From Bacteroidia bacterium (GTDB lineage Bacteria; Bacteroidota; Bacteroidia; Bacteroidales; GWA2-32-17): a stretch of 64,000 nt of DNA. Below the pieces are notes generated by a model. The model ran no database searches. It was not told the DNA's origin and was given only the letters and a program-made list of their open reading frames with translations. Each line of letters opens with the position of its first letter. Position 1 is the first letter of the stretch. Made by a program: the position numbers and the translations under genes. The stretch lies in NCBI GenBank assembly GCA_016218155.1, contig JACREQ010000047.1, positions 26,748-90,747 of the forward strand, read 5' to 3'. This document shows, piece after piece, positions 41,784 through 49,698 of the stretch.

Positions 41784-43982
41784 GTGAAAATTAAATTTGC
41801 GATATTAACGATTTTAAAGGGGGTAGTTTTTAGCTACCCTCAGGTTTTCTTTTCTAAAAGCAAATTATTTGCTTCATTGTTAATATTGCTAACTTTTTTA
41901 GATCCATATACAGGAATTGGTGGATTAATTTGCATTATTGCTGCAAATCTGGCTTCTTATTTAATCGGACTAAATACATACAAAATATCGAGCGGACTAT
42001 ATGGGTTTAATGCTTTACTTGTAGGCCTTGGATTAGGATCATATTATTCACCATCATGGGAGCTATATACTGTTATTGCTTTTTCCGGATTACTTACATT
42101 ATTTATTACTGTTGCACTTGAAGGAATTATTGGCAAGTATAATCTTCCGTTTTTAAGTATACCGTTTTTACTTGCATTATGGATTATTCAAATGTCATCA
42201 CATGAATTTAATTCCTTAGGAATTTCTGAAAGAGGTATTTATTTCATGAACGAGTTATATAGTATTGGCGGAAAAGGATTAGTAGATTTATATAATCAAT
42301 GGAATTTAGTAATTATTCCCGTTTCAATAAAAACTTATTTACTTTCATTAGGTGCTATATTTTTTCAGGAAAACTTTATTGCCGGAATACTTATTTCTAT
42401 AGGGTTATTAGTATATTCAAGAATTGCTTTTTCACTATCACTGATAGGTTTTTATGCTGCATATTTTTTCTTCATTTTAATTGGGAGCGATATAACACAA
42501 GCAAACTATACCTATATCGGTTTTAATTTTATTCTTACTTCGATTGCTATCGGTGGATTCTTTATGATTCCATCTCGAAATTCTTATCTTTGGGCAATTC
42601 TTGTTATACCTGTTACTGCAATAATAACAATTGGCAGTAGTATGTTTTTCAATACGTGGCATTTATCCGTTTACTCATTGCCTTTTAATATTGTTGTTTT
42701 GATGTTTATTTATTCTTTGCGCTTCAGAACACAGTTTTATAAATACATTTCTGAAGTCAGCCTGCAACAATTTATGCCTGAAAAAAATCTTTATAGCTTT
42801 TTGATTTCTGTAAACCGCTTTAGTAAGAACTTCTCTACTTTCCCTATTAAGCTTCCTTTTTGGGGAGAATGGCATGTTGAGCAGGGTCACAACGGAGAAA
42901 TAACACATAAAGATGATTGGAAACATGCTTGGGATTTCACAATAAGAAGTGCTGATAACAAAACATACGTTTCTAATGGCGCATCATTAGAGGATTATTT
43001 GTGTTATAACAAAGCTGTTATTGCTCCTGCGTACGGCACAGTTGAAGAAGTTATTGACGGAATTCCGGATAATGCTGTTGGAAATGTTAACCTGCAACAC
43101 AATTGGGGAAATACAATAGTAATTAAACATGCCGATTTTCTATATTCAGAATTAAGCCATCTAAAAGCTGGAAGTATTAAGGTTTTTAAAGGTGATTTTG
43201 TTAAACCCGGACAAATTATTGCTGCTGTTGGCAATAGTGGGCGATCACCAGAACCTCATTTGCACATGCAATTGCAAGCGACTCCTTTTACGGGTTCAAA
43301 AACCTTATTTTATCCTATAAATCATTTTGTTTCAAAATCAGAGAACGGATTAAATTTTAATTCTTTTGATATTCCTAAACAAAATACATTAATTTCAAAT
43401 ATTGAAGTAAATCAATTAATAAAAAAAGCTTTCACTTTTATACCCGGACAGAAATTCAATATTTCATACGAAGAAAACGGAACACAAAAAAATGTGTCAT
43501 GGGAAGTTATTACCGATATTTATAATAATACTTACATTTATTGTCACAATACTAAATCGGCTGCTTATATTTTCAGTGATGGAATTCTGCACTTTTTCAA
43601 ACATTTTGAAGGCAACAGAAAATCGCTTTTATATTTCTTTTATTTAGGTTGTTATAAAATATCGCTGGGTTATTACAAAAATTTAAAACTTAAAGACACT
43701 TATTCGTTAACAGAAGTATTTAGTTTACCAAAATTAATTATTCAGGATTTTTTCGCACCATTTTTTCGGTTTATGTCAGCAGAATATAACATTGAATATA
43801 TTTCAATGGATGACAATATGAATCCTACTAAGGTTCTTTTAAAATCAAACACAACAGCTAAAGTACTTAACAAAAAAGTTGTAAATATTGATTTTGATAT
43901 TGAAATTGGACAATATGGTATTTCAGTTTTCGAAGTAAGATCAAAAAATAAATCAATAAGAGCTATACTTGTGGAGGCATAA
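41784..43982 (+). CDS. Urea transporter-like membrane protein fused to an M23 peptidase domain
   Basis: This ~732-residue protein has an N-terminal urea-transporter (UT) domain (residues ~1-310, about ten helices; LDPYTGIGGLICIIAANLAS and ISSGLYGFNALLVGLGLGSY match the UT signature). It is followed by an M23 (lysostaphin-type) zinc peptidase domain (~360-520; HAWDF near 380 gives the first His and Asp, PEPHLHMQL near 490 the HxH), and a C-terminal part of unknown fold. M23 enzymes cut peptidoglycan cross-links or act as inactive scaffolds. The fusion suggests a channel for urea or a small amide coupled to a cell-wall-facing domain. GTG at 41784 is my chosen start; TTG at 41781 is possible. 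Confidence 0.82.
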   Translation: MKIKFAILTILKGVVFSYPQVFFSKSKLFASLLILLTFLDPYTGIGGLICIIAANLASYLIGLNTYKISSGLYGFNALLVGLGLGSYYSPSWELYTVIAFSGLLTLFITVALEGIIGKYNLPFLSIPFLLALWIIQMSSHEFNSLGISERGIYFMNELYSIGGKGLVDLYNQWNLVIIPVSIKTYLLSLGAIFFQENFIAGILISIGLLVYSRIAFSLSLIGFYAAYFFFILIGSDITQANYTYIGFNFILTSIAIGGFFMIPSRNSYLWAILVIPVTAIITIGSSMFFNTWHLSVYSLPFNIVVLMFIYSLRFRTQFYKYISEVSLQQFMPEKNLYSFLISVNRFSKNFSTFPIKLPFWGEWHVEQGHNGEITHKDDWKHAWDFTIRSADNKTYVSNGASLEDYLCYNKAVIAPAYGTVEEVIDGIPDNAVGNVNLQHNWGNTIVIKHADFLYSELSHLKAGSIKVFKGDFVKPGQIIAAVGNSGRSPEPHLHMQLQATPFTGSKTLFYPINHFVSKSENGLNFNSFDIPKQNTLISNIEVNQLIKKAFTFIPGQKFNISYEENGTQKNVSWEVITDIYNNTYIYCHNTKSAAYIFSDGILHFFKHFEGNRKSLLYFFYLGCYKISLGYYKNLKLKDTYSLTEVFSLPKLIIQDFFAPFFRFMSAEYNIEYISMDDNMNPTKVLLKSNTTAKVLNKKVVNIDFDIEIGQYGISVFEVRSKNKSIRAILVEA

Positions 43983-43985
43983 TAA

Positions 43986-45407
43986 ATGAAGAAATTACTT
44001 GTAATAATTATATTTTCTATCTCAAGCCTTAACATATTTGCTAATGATACATTAAGTTATACTTATGTTGATTCTGTCACATATTCAATGTATTTGAAAC
44101 AAGAATGGATACCACTGATTAAACTTGGCAATGAAGCTCTTTATAACAAAATAGATTATTTTTATTTAAGAATGCGTTTGGGCATTGCTTATTACGAAAC
44201 AAAAGAATATGAGTCGGCTATTTCTCATTTCGAAAAAGCATTAGAATTTAATTCTGCTAGCGAAATAGCTTTAGAATATATTTATTATTCTTTATTTTTT
44301 TCAGGCAAAAGCAGAGATGCAGGTTATTATGCAAAAAGTTTTAATCAAACTATAAAAGATAAAATTAAACCTGAAATACCTAAAAAGATTAACAAACTAT
44401 TTTTCGAAAGTGGATTTAACATTATACCTGATTTCGATAATATTAAAGTTGAGATTATAAAACCTGACAACAAAAATTACAGGCTGGAAAAAGATATAAC
44501 AGGAAAATTTATTTTTGCAGGGTTGGGTTTAAACCATGAATTTAATAAGAAAATATCACTTTTACATTCATTTAATTATGTAAAAGCAGATGGATTTCAA
44601 CAATTATTCTTTGCAGATAATCCTAATCATGACTCACTTTACAATGAATATAGTTACTCATTAAAAATATTACAATATTATTTTGCTCCAACATTCTATG
44701 GAAAAAAAAATAACAGCTATACTCTATTTGGCAACATTATGTACCTTACTGCAAATAAATATGATTATAACTTTCTTCGTTTGACACCAATTCCAATGCC
44801 TGCTCCTACTACCCCACCACCACCTGCATATATTTACGAAATGCCATTAAAGCAAGAAAACATAACCTCATTTCAATGGGTTGCAGGTATTAATTACACA
44901 AAGAATTACAAGAAAAGTTTATTTGATTTTACAGCTACATTTTCTAGTATAAACTCATATAAGCAAATACAACTAACTCCTGGTTATGGCTTTTATTTTA
45001 ATAAAAACAGATCATTGTTTTCTAAATCAGCTATAACACTATTCGCTCAAAGACCAGATTTTAGAATAATATTTAACCAGTTAGTGAGCTATAAAATAGC
45101 CAAAAATATTTGGATTGACATTCATGGCTCATATGGAACATTGCAAAATTACAACGAAAACAATGGGTACACTATTTTAAATACTACAGATGAAACATTA
45201 TACAGAATAGGAACAAAAATTTCATTTCCTGTTATAAAAAAATTGAGTTGCTTTATTTCTTATTCATATTCTGGCAAAAATCTGCCTTTTGAGTATTTAA
45301 CAATAAATGAATCTGTACATACTAGAGGACAAGTTTTTAAATCAACTATTCAAAACAAAAAATATAATCAACATTTAATTTACGGAGGAATAATATGGAA
45401 ATTCTAA
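43986..45407 (+). CDS. TPR protein with C-terminal outer-membrane barrel (YaiO-like layout)
   Basis: This 473-residue protein has a signal peptide (1-19), an N-terminal TPR region (~25-125; FYLRMRLGIAYYETKEYESA then ISHFEKALEFNSASEIALEY), and a C-terminal region of aromatic-rich beta-strands ending in INESVHTRGQVF and a final HLIYGGIIWKF strand, typical of outer-membrane barrels. This resembles the YaiO/TPR-barrel type found with surface polysaccharide or small-molecule export. It starts 3 bp after the urea-transporter fusion and overlaps the next gene by 13 bp, so it is part of the same operon. It could be the outer-membrane exit of the pathway (inference). Confidence 0.75.
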   Translation: MKKLLVIIIFSISSLNIFANDTLSYTYVDSVTYSMYLKQEWIPLIKLGNEALYNKIDYFYLRMRLGIAYYETKEYESAISHFEKALEFNSASEIALEYIYYSLFFSGKSRDAGYYAKSFNQTIKDKIKPEIPKKINKLFFESGFNIIPDFDNIKVEIIKPDNKNYRLEKDITGKFIFAGLGLNHEFNKKISLLHSFNYVKADGFQQLFFADNPNHDSLYNEYSYSLKILQYYFAPTFYGKKNNSYTLFGNIMYLTANKYDYNFLRLTPIPMPAPTTPPPPAYIYEMPLKQENITSFQWVAGINYTKNYKKSLFDFTATFSSINSYKQIQLTPGYGFYFNKNRSLFSKSAITLFAQRPDFRIIFNQLVSYKIAKNIWIDIHGSYGTLQNYNENNGYTILNTTDETLYRIGTKISFPVIKKLSCFISYSYSGKNLPFEYLTINESVHTRGQVFKSTIQNKKYNQHLIYGGIIWKF

Positions 45408-46009
45408 AATCAGTTTTTGTCGCATTTTCATTGTGTATTGTTATAACTTCAAATGCACAGGATGATAAAATCTTAAATGCCTTTAAACAAAGTTACACTT
45501 ACGAAACAACCGGCGACTATGCAAATGCAATAAAAGAAATAGCTACAGTTTATACTGCCGATTCTTATGAACAAAACTTAAGACTTGGATGGCTAAGTTA
45601 CGAAGCAGGAAAATTTACAGAATCTGCCGCTTATTACGAAAAAGCTCTTGCATTAAAACCTATGAGTGAAGAAGCACATTTAGGAATTGTTTATCCAGCC
45701 TCAGCATTAGGAAACTGGGATCAGGTACTAGCGCATTATATCAAAATATTAGAAAATAATCCTGCAAACACAACTGTAAATTACAGAATTGGTAACATTT
45801 ATTACGAAAGAAAAGACTATACAAAAGCAAATAACTATTTTGAAAAAGTAGTAAACTTATATCCATTTAGTTATGATGCTTTATTAATGTATGCATGGAC
45901 AAATTTCAAACTTGGAAAAACCCGCGAAGCAAAAGTTCTTTTTAATAAAGTACTTATGTTATCACCTGAAGACAAATCAGCTTTAGAAGGATTGGGATTA
46001 TTAAAATAA
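45395..46009 (+). CDS. Exported TPR-repeat protein (last gene of the 39-46 kb operon)
   Basis: This 204-residue protein has a signal peptide (1-22, ending SNAQ) and about four TPR-like repeats (FKQSYTYETTGDYANAIKEI, RLGWLSYEAGKFTESAAYYE, YRIGNIYYERKDYTKANNYF, LLMYAWTNFKLGKTREAKVL). TPR repeats bind protein partners; the likely partner is the barrel protein encoded just upstream, whose end it overlaps by 13 bp. A Shine-Dalgarno-like GGAGGA lies just before the ATG, which is unusual in this AT-rich genome. A terminator follows at 46032. Confidence 0.82.
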   Translation: MEILKSVFVAFSLCIVITSNAQDDKILNAFKQSYTYETTGDYANAIKEIATVYTADSYEQNLRLGWLSYEAGKFTESAAYYEKALALKPMSEEAHLGIVYPASALGNWDQVLAHYIKILENNPANTTVNYRIGNIYYERKDYTKANNYFEKVVNLYPFSYDALLMYAWTNFKLGKTREAKVLFNKVLMLSPEDKSALEGLGLLK

Positions 46010-46031
46010 AATTCCAAATATTATTTAAATG

Positions 46032-46062
46032 CAGTCAGGTCTTTCGACCTGACTGTTTTTTG
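46032..46062 (+). terminator. Rho-independent terminator after the 39-46 kb operon
   Basis: CAGTCAGGTC pairs with GACCTGACTG around TTTC, followed by a T run. A near-identical hairpin is found at 47035-47067. Confidence 0.9.
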
Positions 46063-46075
46063 TTTAAAAATAGAA

Positions 46076-46951
46076 TTAGGGATTAATTAATACCCCATTA
46101 ATACTATAATCTATACACCCATTAACTGATTTCATTACATGAATTACGGAGAAATGACCACTTGAAGTATAAGTATGTTGCGGGTTAATTTCCTCAGAAT
46201 TAACACCATCACCAAAATACCATTTATTATATATTAAATTATTTGTATCGCTATAAAAATGTATCGTTGGTTCCATTAATGATGCAATATAAGGAGAAAA
46301 CCAAATATTATCTTCGGGATTTGTTAATACTTTAATTGTATCTTTAGGGTTAATTATTGTATTTCCTAAATTATCTTTAATTAATAAATTAACAACAAAA
46401 AAACCTGGCAAATTAAAGGTATGAAACGATGTTGGCAAAGTAGAAGTATTTGCGCTTCCTGTGTATGGCTCATCAAAATTCCAATTATAAAGATAATTAC
46501 CTTGTGAAGGTAAATAATTGTTTATTTTAAAATTTGCTGCAATAAATCCACAACCACAACCTTTATTTATTTTTACATTTCCATTCATAAATTCAGTTGA
46601 GTTAAATTCAATTACAAAATATTTTTTAATTGTATCAGAACCTAAATTATTCTTTACAATTAATGTTATATCATATGTTCCAGAACTATCAAAATAAACT
46701 TCAATTGCAGGTTGGTAATATGTTGTACCATTCCATAATTTCCAGATCACGCTATCAGTATATAATCCTGTATTTACAAATATTGCAGATCCAGAGTCAA
46801 TACTGAAAAAACTATCAAAACTTGCTACAGTATTATTAATGTTAAGTTGATTGTTATTCGATTCTTCTTTTTCTTTTCTACAGCATATAAGAAATGAGGA
46901 GACTAGTATAGTAACAAAAAAAAATATCAAATAAGTATATTTTGATTTCAT
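46076..46951 (-). CDS. PKD-domain lipoprotein
   Basis: This 291-residue protein has a lipoprotein signal peptide (ILVSSFLICC, lipobox cysteine ~23-24) followed by two or more PKD-like beta domains: ITLIVKNNLGSDTIKKYFVI, FHTFNLPGFFVVNLLIKDNL and KWYFGDGVNSEEINPQHTYT with the GDG...HTY signature. PKD domains mediate binding to polysaccharides or proteins on the outside of the cell. The gene lies between two near-identical terminator hairpins, at 46032 and 47035. No enzyme is attached, so a scaffold or adhesion role is inferred. Start MKSKYTYLIFF at 46951. Confidence 0.8.
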   Translation of the reverse strand: MKSKYTYLIFFFVTILVSSFLICCRKEKEESNNNQLNINNTVASFDSFFSIDSGSAIFVNTGLYTDSVIWKLWNGTTYYQPAIEVYFDSSGTYDITLIVKNNLGSDTIKKYFVIEFNSTEFMNGNVKINKGCGCGFIAANFKINNYLPSQGNYLYNWNFDEPYTGSANTSTLPTSFHTFNLPGFFVVNLLIKDNLGNTIINPKDTIKVLTNPEDNIWFSPYIASLMEPTIHFYSDTNNLIYNKWYFGDGVNSEEINPQHTYTSSGHFSVIHVMKSVNGCIDYSINGVLINP

Positions 46952-47034
46952 GTTTTTTATATTTTAATAACCAAAGATATATATTTTTATTACTTAAAAA
47001 CAAAATATGCTTTTCGCAGCAACACTTCTATTTG

Positions 47035-47067
47035 CAGTCAGGTCTTTCGACCTAACTGTTTTTTTTA
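47035..47067 (+). terminator. Second copy of the CAGTCAGGTC hairpin
   Basis: CAGTCAGGTC pairs with GACCTAACTG around TTTC, followed by T8, in a gap between divergent genes where a terminator is not expected. Confidence 0.7.
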
Positions 47068-47182
47068 TTCAAAAGATTTTTAATGATTTATAGTTATTGA
47101 ACACAATATTTCAATAATTTTAAATTTTATTTGGGTTACTTTTTATATTTTATGTGTACTAATAATCAAAAAATATACAACT

Positions 47183-48193
47183 ATGAAAGCAAAAAAATTA
47201 TCATCACTAAGGTTAACAATGTTTTCTTTAGTATTTGCAGTTCTTATATCTGCAATTTATTCCTGTAGTTCTAGAGATGAAAGTGGTTCTTCAGACAATA
47301 AATCAAGTTTACCAGGCTCATATGCTGAAACATCTGCAGCAAAAGCTGAAGAAGAAGAAAGTCAGGATATGTCAAATCAGGTAATGGCCGATTCAGTTAT
47401 TACAAATCAGGAAGTAATTTCATCTTCTGCAGCTGTTGAATCAAAAGATACTACTCGTAAATTTATACGCACCGCCGATTTAAAATTCAGAGTAAAAGAT
47501 GCACGTTGGGCAACATTAAAAATTGAGGACATTATCGGTGCTCATAATGGTTTTGTTGAGTTTACAGAATTGAGATCAGAGCCAATGGGAACACAAATTG
47601 TTGCCCATAGCGAAGATTCATCTTTAGAAATTATTCATTTCAGAGTTATAAACAACATGACTCTAAGAGTTCCAAATACTGAACTCGACAGCACATTACG
47701 TGCTATTGGAAAATTAGCCGAATTTTTAGATTTCAGAATTATTAAAGCAGAAAATGTAACACTTTCAATAAAAGAAAAACAACTTGCAGCAAACAGACTA
47801 AAAAAATACGATAACCGTGTTGCAAATGCTATCGATAATAAGGGAAACAGACTAAGCGATATTTCTTATGCCGAAGAAAACAGATTAAACCGTCAGGAGC
47901 AATCAGACAATAATTTAATTGAAGAACTTTCATTAAAAGATAAAATTGAATATAGTACAATTAAGATTGAAATGTATCAAAGAAGTTCAACAATGAGAAC
48001 TATTATAGAAAGCGAAAAAGAAGTTGAACCTTATACCACAAGTTTTGGAGTACGTTTCATGAACGGTGTTAAAACAGGATGGAAAATTTTAGAATTCATT
48101 GTTCTGGCTATTGTTAACACATGGAGTATACTTTTAATTATTGCTGCTACATTATTTACTATCAGATATTTTATTAAGAGAAAAAAGAAATAA
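47183..48193 (+). CDS. DUF4349 domain lipoprotein
   Basis: This 336-residue protein has a lipoprotein signal peptide (lipobox YSC, ~Cys28), a low-complexity acidic linker (~35-85), a DUF4349 domain (~85-270; FIRTADLKFRVKDARWATLK, MTLRVPNTELDSTLRAIGKL, a coiled-coil stretch IKEKQLAANRLKKYDNRV and YSTIKIEMYQRSS), and a C-terminal membrane helix (~305-325) with basic tail KRKKK. DUF4349 proteins are widespread envelope proteins without a set function. It has its own terminator at 48208. Confidence 0.85.
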   Translation: MKAKKLSSLRLTMFSLVFAVLISAIYSCSSRDESGSSDNKSSLPGSYAETSAAKAEEEESQDMSNQVMADSVITNQEVISSSAAVESKDTTRKFIRTADLKFRVKDARWATLKIEDIIGAHNGFVEFTELRSEPMGTQIVAHSEDSSLEIIHFRVINNMTLRVPNTELDSTLRAIGKLAEFLDFRIIKAENVTLSIKEKQLAANRLKKYDNRVANAIDNKGNRLSDISYAEENRLNRQEQSDNNLIEELSLKDKIEYSTIKIEMYQRSSTMRTIIESEKEVEPYTTSFGVRFMNGVKTGWKILEFIVLAIVNTWSILLIIAATLFTIRYFIKRKKK

Positions 48194-48207
48194 ATATCAT
48201 TCTTTAA

Positions 48208-48240
48208 AAAAAGCCAGTGAATATACACTGGCTTTTTTTT
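48208..48240 (+). terminator. Rho-independent terminator after the DUF4349 gene
   Basis: AAAGCCAGTG pairs with CACTGGCTTT around AATATA and is followed by a T run that leads directly into the next -7 box. Confidence 0.9.
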
Positions 48241-48247
48241 ATCTTTG
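48240..48247 (+). promoter_or_regulatory. -7 box TATCTTTG that fixes the start of the TonB-domain gene
   Basis: The box lies between an upstream ATG (48217) and the ATG at 48268, so the shorter start is the real one. Confidence 0.7.
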
Positions 48248-48267
48248 AAAAAACAAAATCTTTGTTT

Positions 48268-48720
48268 ATGAAACAATTCTTTGCAATTATTTTTATAACA
48301 ATATCATTTATAAATTATACATATAGCCAAACAGAGCAAAAAACTGATTCGGTTATAATTATGCCAGAATTCCCAGGAGGTCAAGATGCTATGATGGATT
48401 TTATTGGGACAAATATAAGATATCCTACATATGCAAAAGAAAAAGGGATTGAAGGTAAAGTTTTTATTAGATTTATAATTTCTAAAACGGGAAAAGTAGA
48501 TAGTGTCACTGTTTTAAAAGGGGTTTACCCACTTTTAGATGAAGAAGCTATAAGAGTTGTAGCAAAAATGCCAGATTGGAAACCAGGGATGCAAGATGGT
48601 AAACCAGTTAATGTGTCCTTTCATATTCCAATAAATTTCAAGCTTAACAAAAAACAGGAATTAAAATACGACACTTCTGACTCTGCAAATGATATAAGAA
48701 AAATGATTTTATTTCATTAA
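48268..48720 (+). CDS. TonB C-terminal domain protein (energy transducer-like), secreted
   Basis: This 150-residue protein has a signal peptide (MKQFFAIIFITISFINYTYS) and a TonB C-terminal domain: MPEFPGGQDAMMDFIGTNIR, YPTYAKEKGIEGKVFIRFII and LDEEAIRVVAKMPDWKPGMQ. Full TonB proteins have an N-terminal membrane anchor and a Pro-rich linker; both are missing, so this is a stand-alone periplasmic TonB domain, as is often seen in Bacteroidota. It may compete with or regulate TonB, or bind other envelope partners. The start at 48268 follows from the -7 box at 48240. Confidence 0.82.
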   Translation: MKQFFAIIFITISFINYTYSQTEQKTDSVIIMPEFPGGQDAMMDFIGTNIRYPTYAKEKGIEGKVFIRFIISKTGKVDSVTVLKGVYPLLDEEAIRVVAKMPDWKPGMQDGKPVNVSFHIPINFKLNKKQELKYDTSDSANDIRKMILFH

Positions 48721-48728
48721 AACTAAGC

Positions 48729-48783
48729 TGATCGGGATTTTTTAATCCCGATTTTAATAACTGCGGATTTTAAATCCGCTAAA
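48729..48783. repeat. Scattered hairpin repeat, copy 1 (CGGGATT family)
   Basis: Two stems: ATCGGGATT/AATCCCGAT and GCGGATTT/AAATCCGC, joined by TTTAATAACT. A related copy is at 60876-60928. Confidence 0.7.
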
Positions 48784-48819
48784 GCACAATATTATTTTTT
48801 CTTAAACCACCCTTTTTTT

Positions 48820-48827
48820 TATCTTTG
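48820..48827 (+). promoter_or_regulatory. -7 box TATCTTTG for the agmatinase operon
   Basis: TATCTTTG matches TAnnTTTG, 16 bases before the ATG at 48844. Confidence 0.7.
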
Positions 48828-48843
48828 CAAAAAAATTATTTTA

Positions 48844-49686
48844 ATGACAAATTACGGTGGTATTCCTGAGGAATTTTCTGATTTAAAAAACGCTAAAGTT
48901 GTAATTTTACCAGTACCTTACGATGGCACAAGTACTTGGATAAAAGGAGCTGACAAAGGACCGGAAGCAATACTAGAAGCTTCGGCGAACATGGAATTAT
49001 ACGATATTGAAAGTAATCGTGAGATATATACTATTGGCATTCATACTGCTGAAACTGTAACCGAAAATAACTCACCAGAAGAAATGACCGAAGCTGTTTA
49101 TCAGGCAGCAAAAAAATACGTTGGTAAACAACACACTATAGTTATTGGTGGTGAGCATTCTGTAAGTTTCGGGACAATAAAAGCTCATTATGAAACTTAC
49201 GAAGATATGTGTGTGTTACAATTTGATGCACATACCGATTTACGTCCCGAATACGAACATTCAATATACAACCACGCTTGTGTAATGGCTCGTGCACAGG
49301 AACTTTGTCCTGTAATTGCAGTTGGAATACGCAGTCAGTGCATTGAAGAACTTCCAAATATTATTCGTGAGAACATTTTTTATGCTCACGAAATTCATGA
49401 TAATACTGAATGGATGGAGAAAGCAATAAGCCGTCTTTCAAAAAACGTTTACATTTCTATTGATTTAGATGCATTCGATCCCTCAATTTTACCATCTACC
49501 GGAACTCCGGAACCAGGTGGAATGGGATGGTATCAGGTTCTTACTTTCCTTCAGAAAGTTTACGAAAAAAGAAATGTAGTCGGATTTGATGTTGTTGAAC
49601 TTTGCCCTAACGAGCAAAATCCTGCTTCAGATTTTCTTGCATCAAAACTTATTTACAAATTAATCGGATATAAATTTAAAAACTAA
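48844..49686 (+). CDS. speB: Agmatinase
   Basis: This 280-residue ureohydrolase has all metal ligands of the family: GGEHSVS, FDAHTDLR with the nearby HDNTEW loop, and SIDLDAFDPSILPSTGTPEP. The TPEPGG loop and overall length fit agmatinase (agmatine to putrescine plus urea) better than arginase. It shares an operon with the deoxyhypusine-synthase-like gene 12 bp downstream, so its putrescine may be the next enzyme's substrate. The urea produced could be linked to the urea-transporter-like protein at 41784, though not in the same operon. Confidence 0.92.
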   Translation: MTNYGGIPEEFSDLKNAKVVILPVPYDGTSTWIKGADKGPEAILEASANMELYDIESNREIYTIGIHTAETVTENNSPEEMTEAVYQAAKKYVGKQHTIVIGGEHSVSFGTIKAHYETYEDMCVLQFDAHTDLRPEYEHSIYNHACVMARAQELCPVIAVGIRSQCIEELPNIIRENIFYAHEIHDNTEWMEKAISRLSKNVYISIDLDAFDPSILPSTGTPEPGGMGWYQVLTFLQKVYEKRNVVGFDVVELCPNEQNPASDFLASKLIYKLIGYKFKN

Positions 49687-49698
49687 ATAAATAACATA

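Noticed and set aside
41784..43982. The urea transporter/M23 fusion as an annotation error joining two genes
   Set aside because: A single uninterrupted frame covers both domains with no stop or internal promoter between them.
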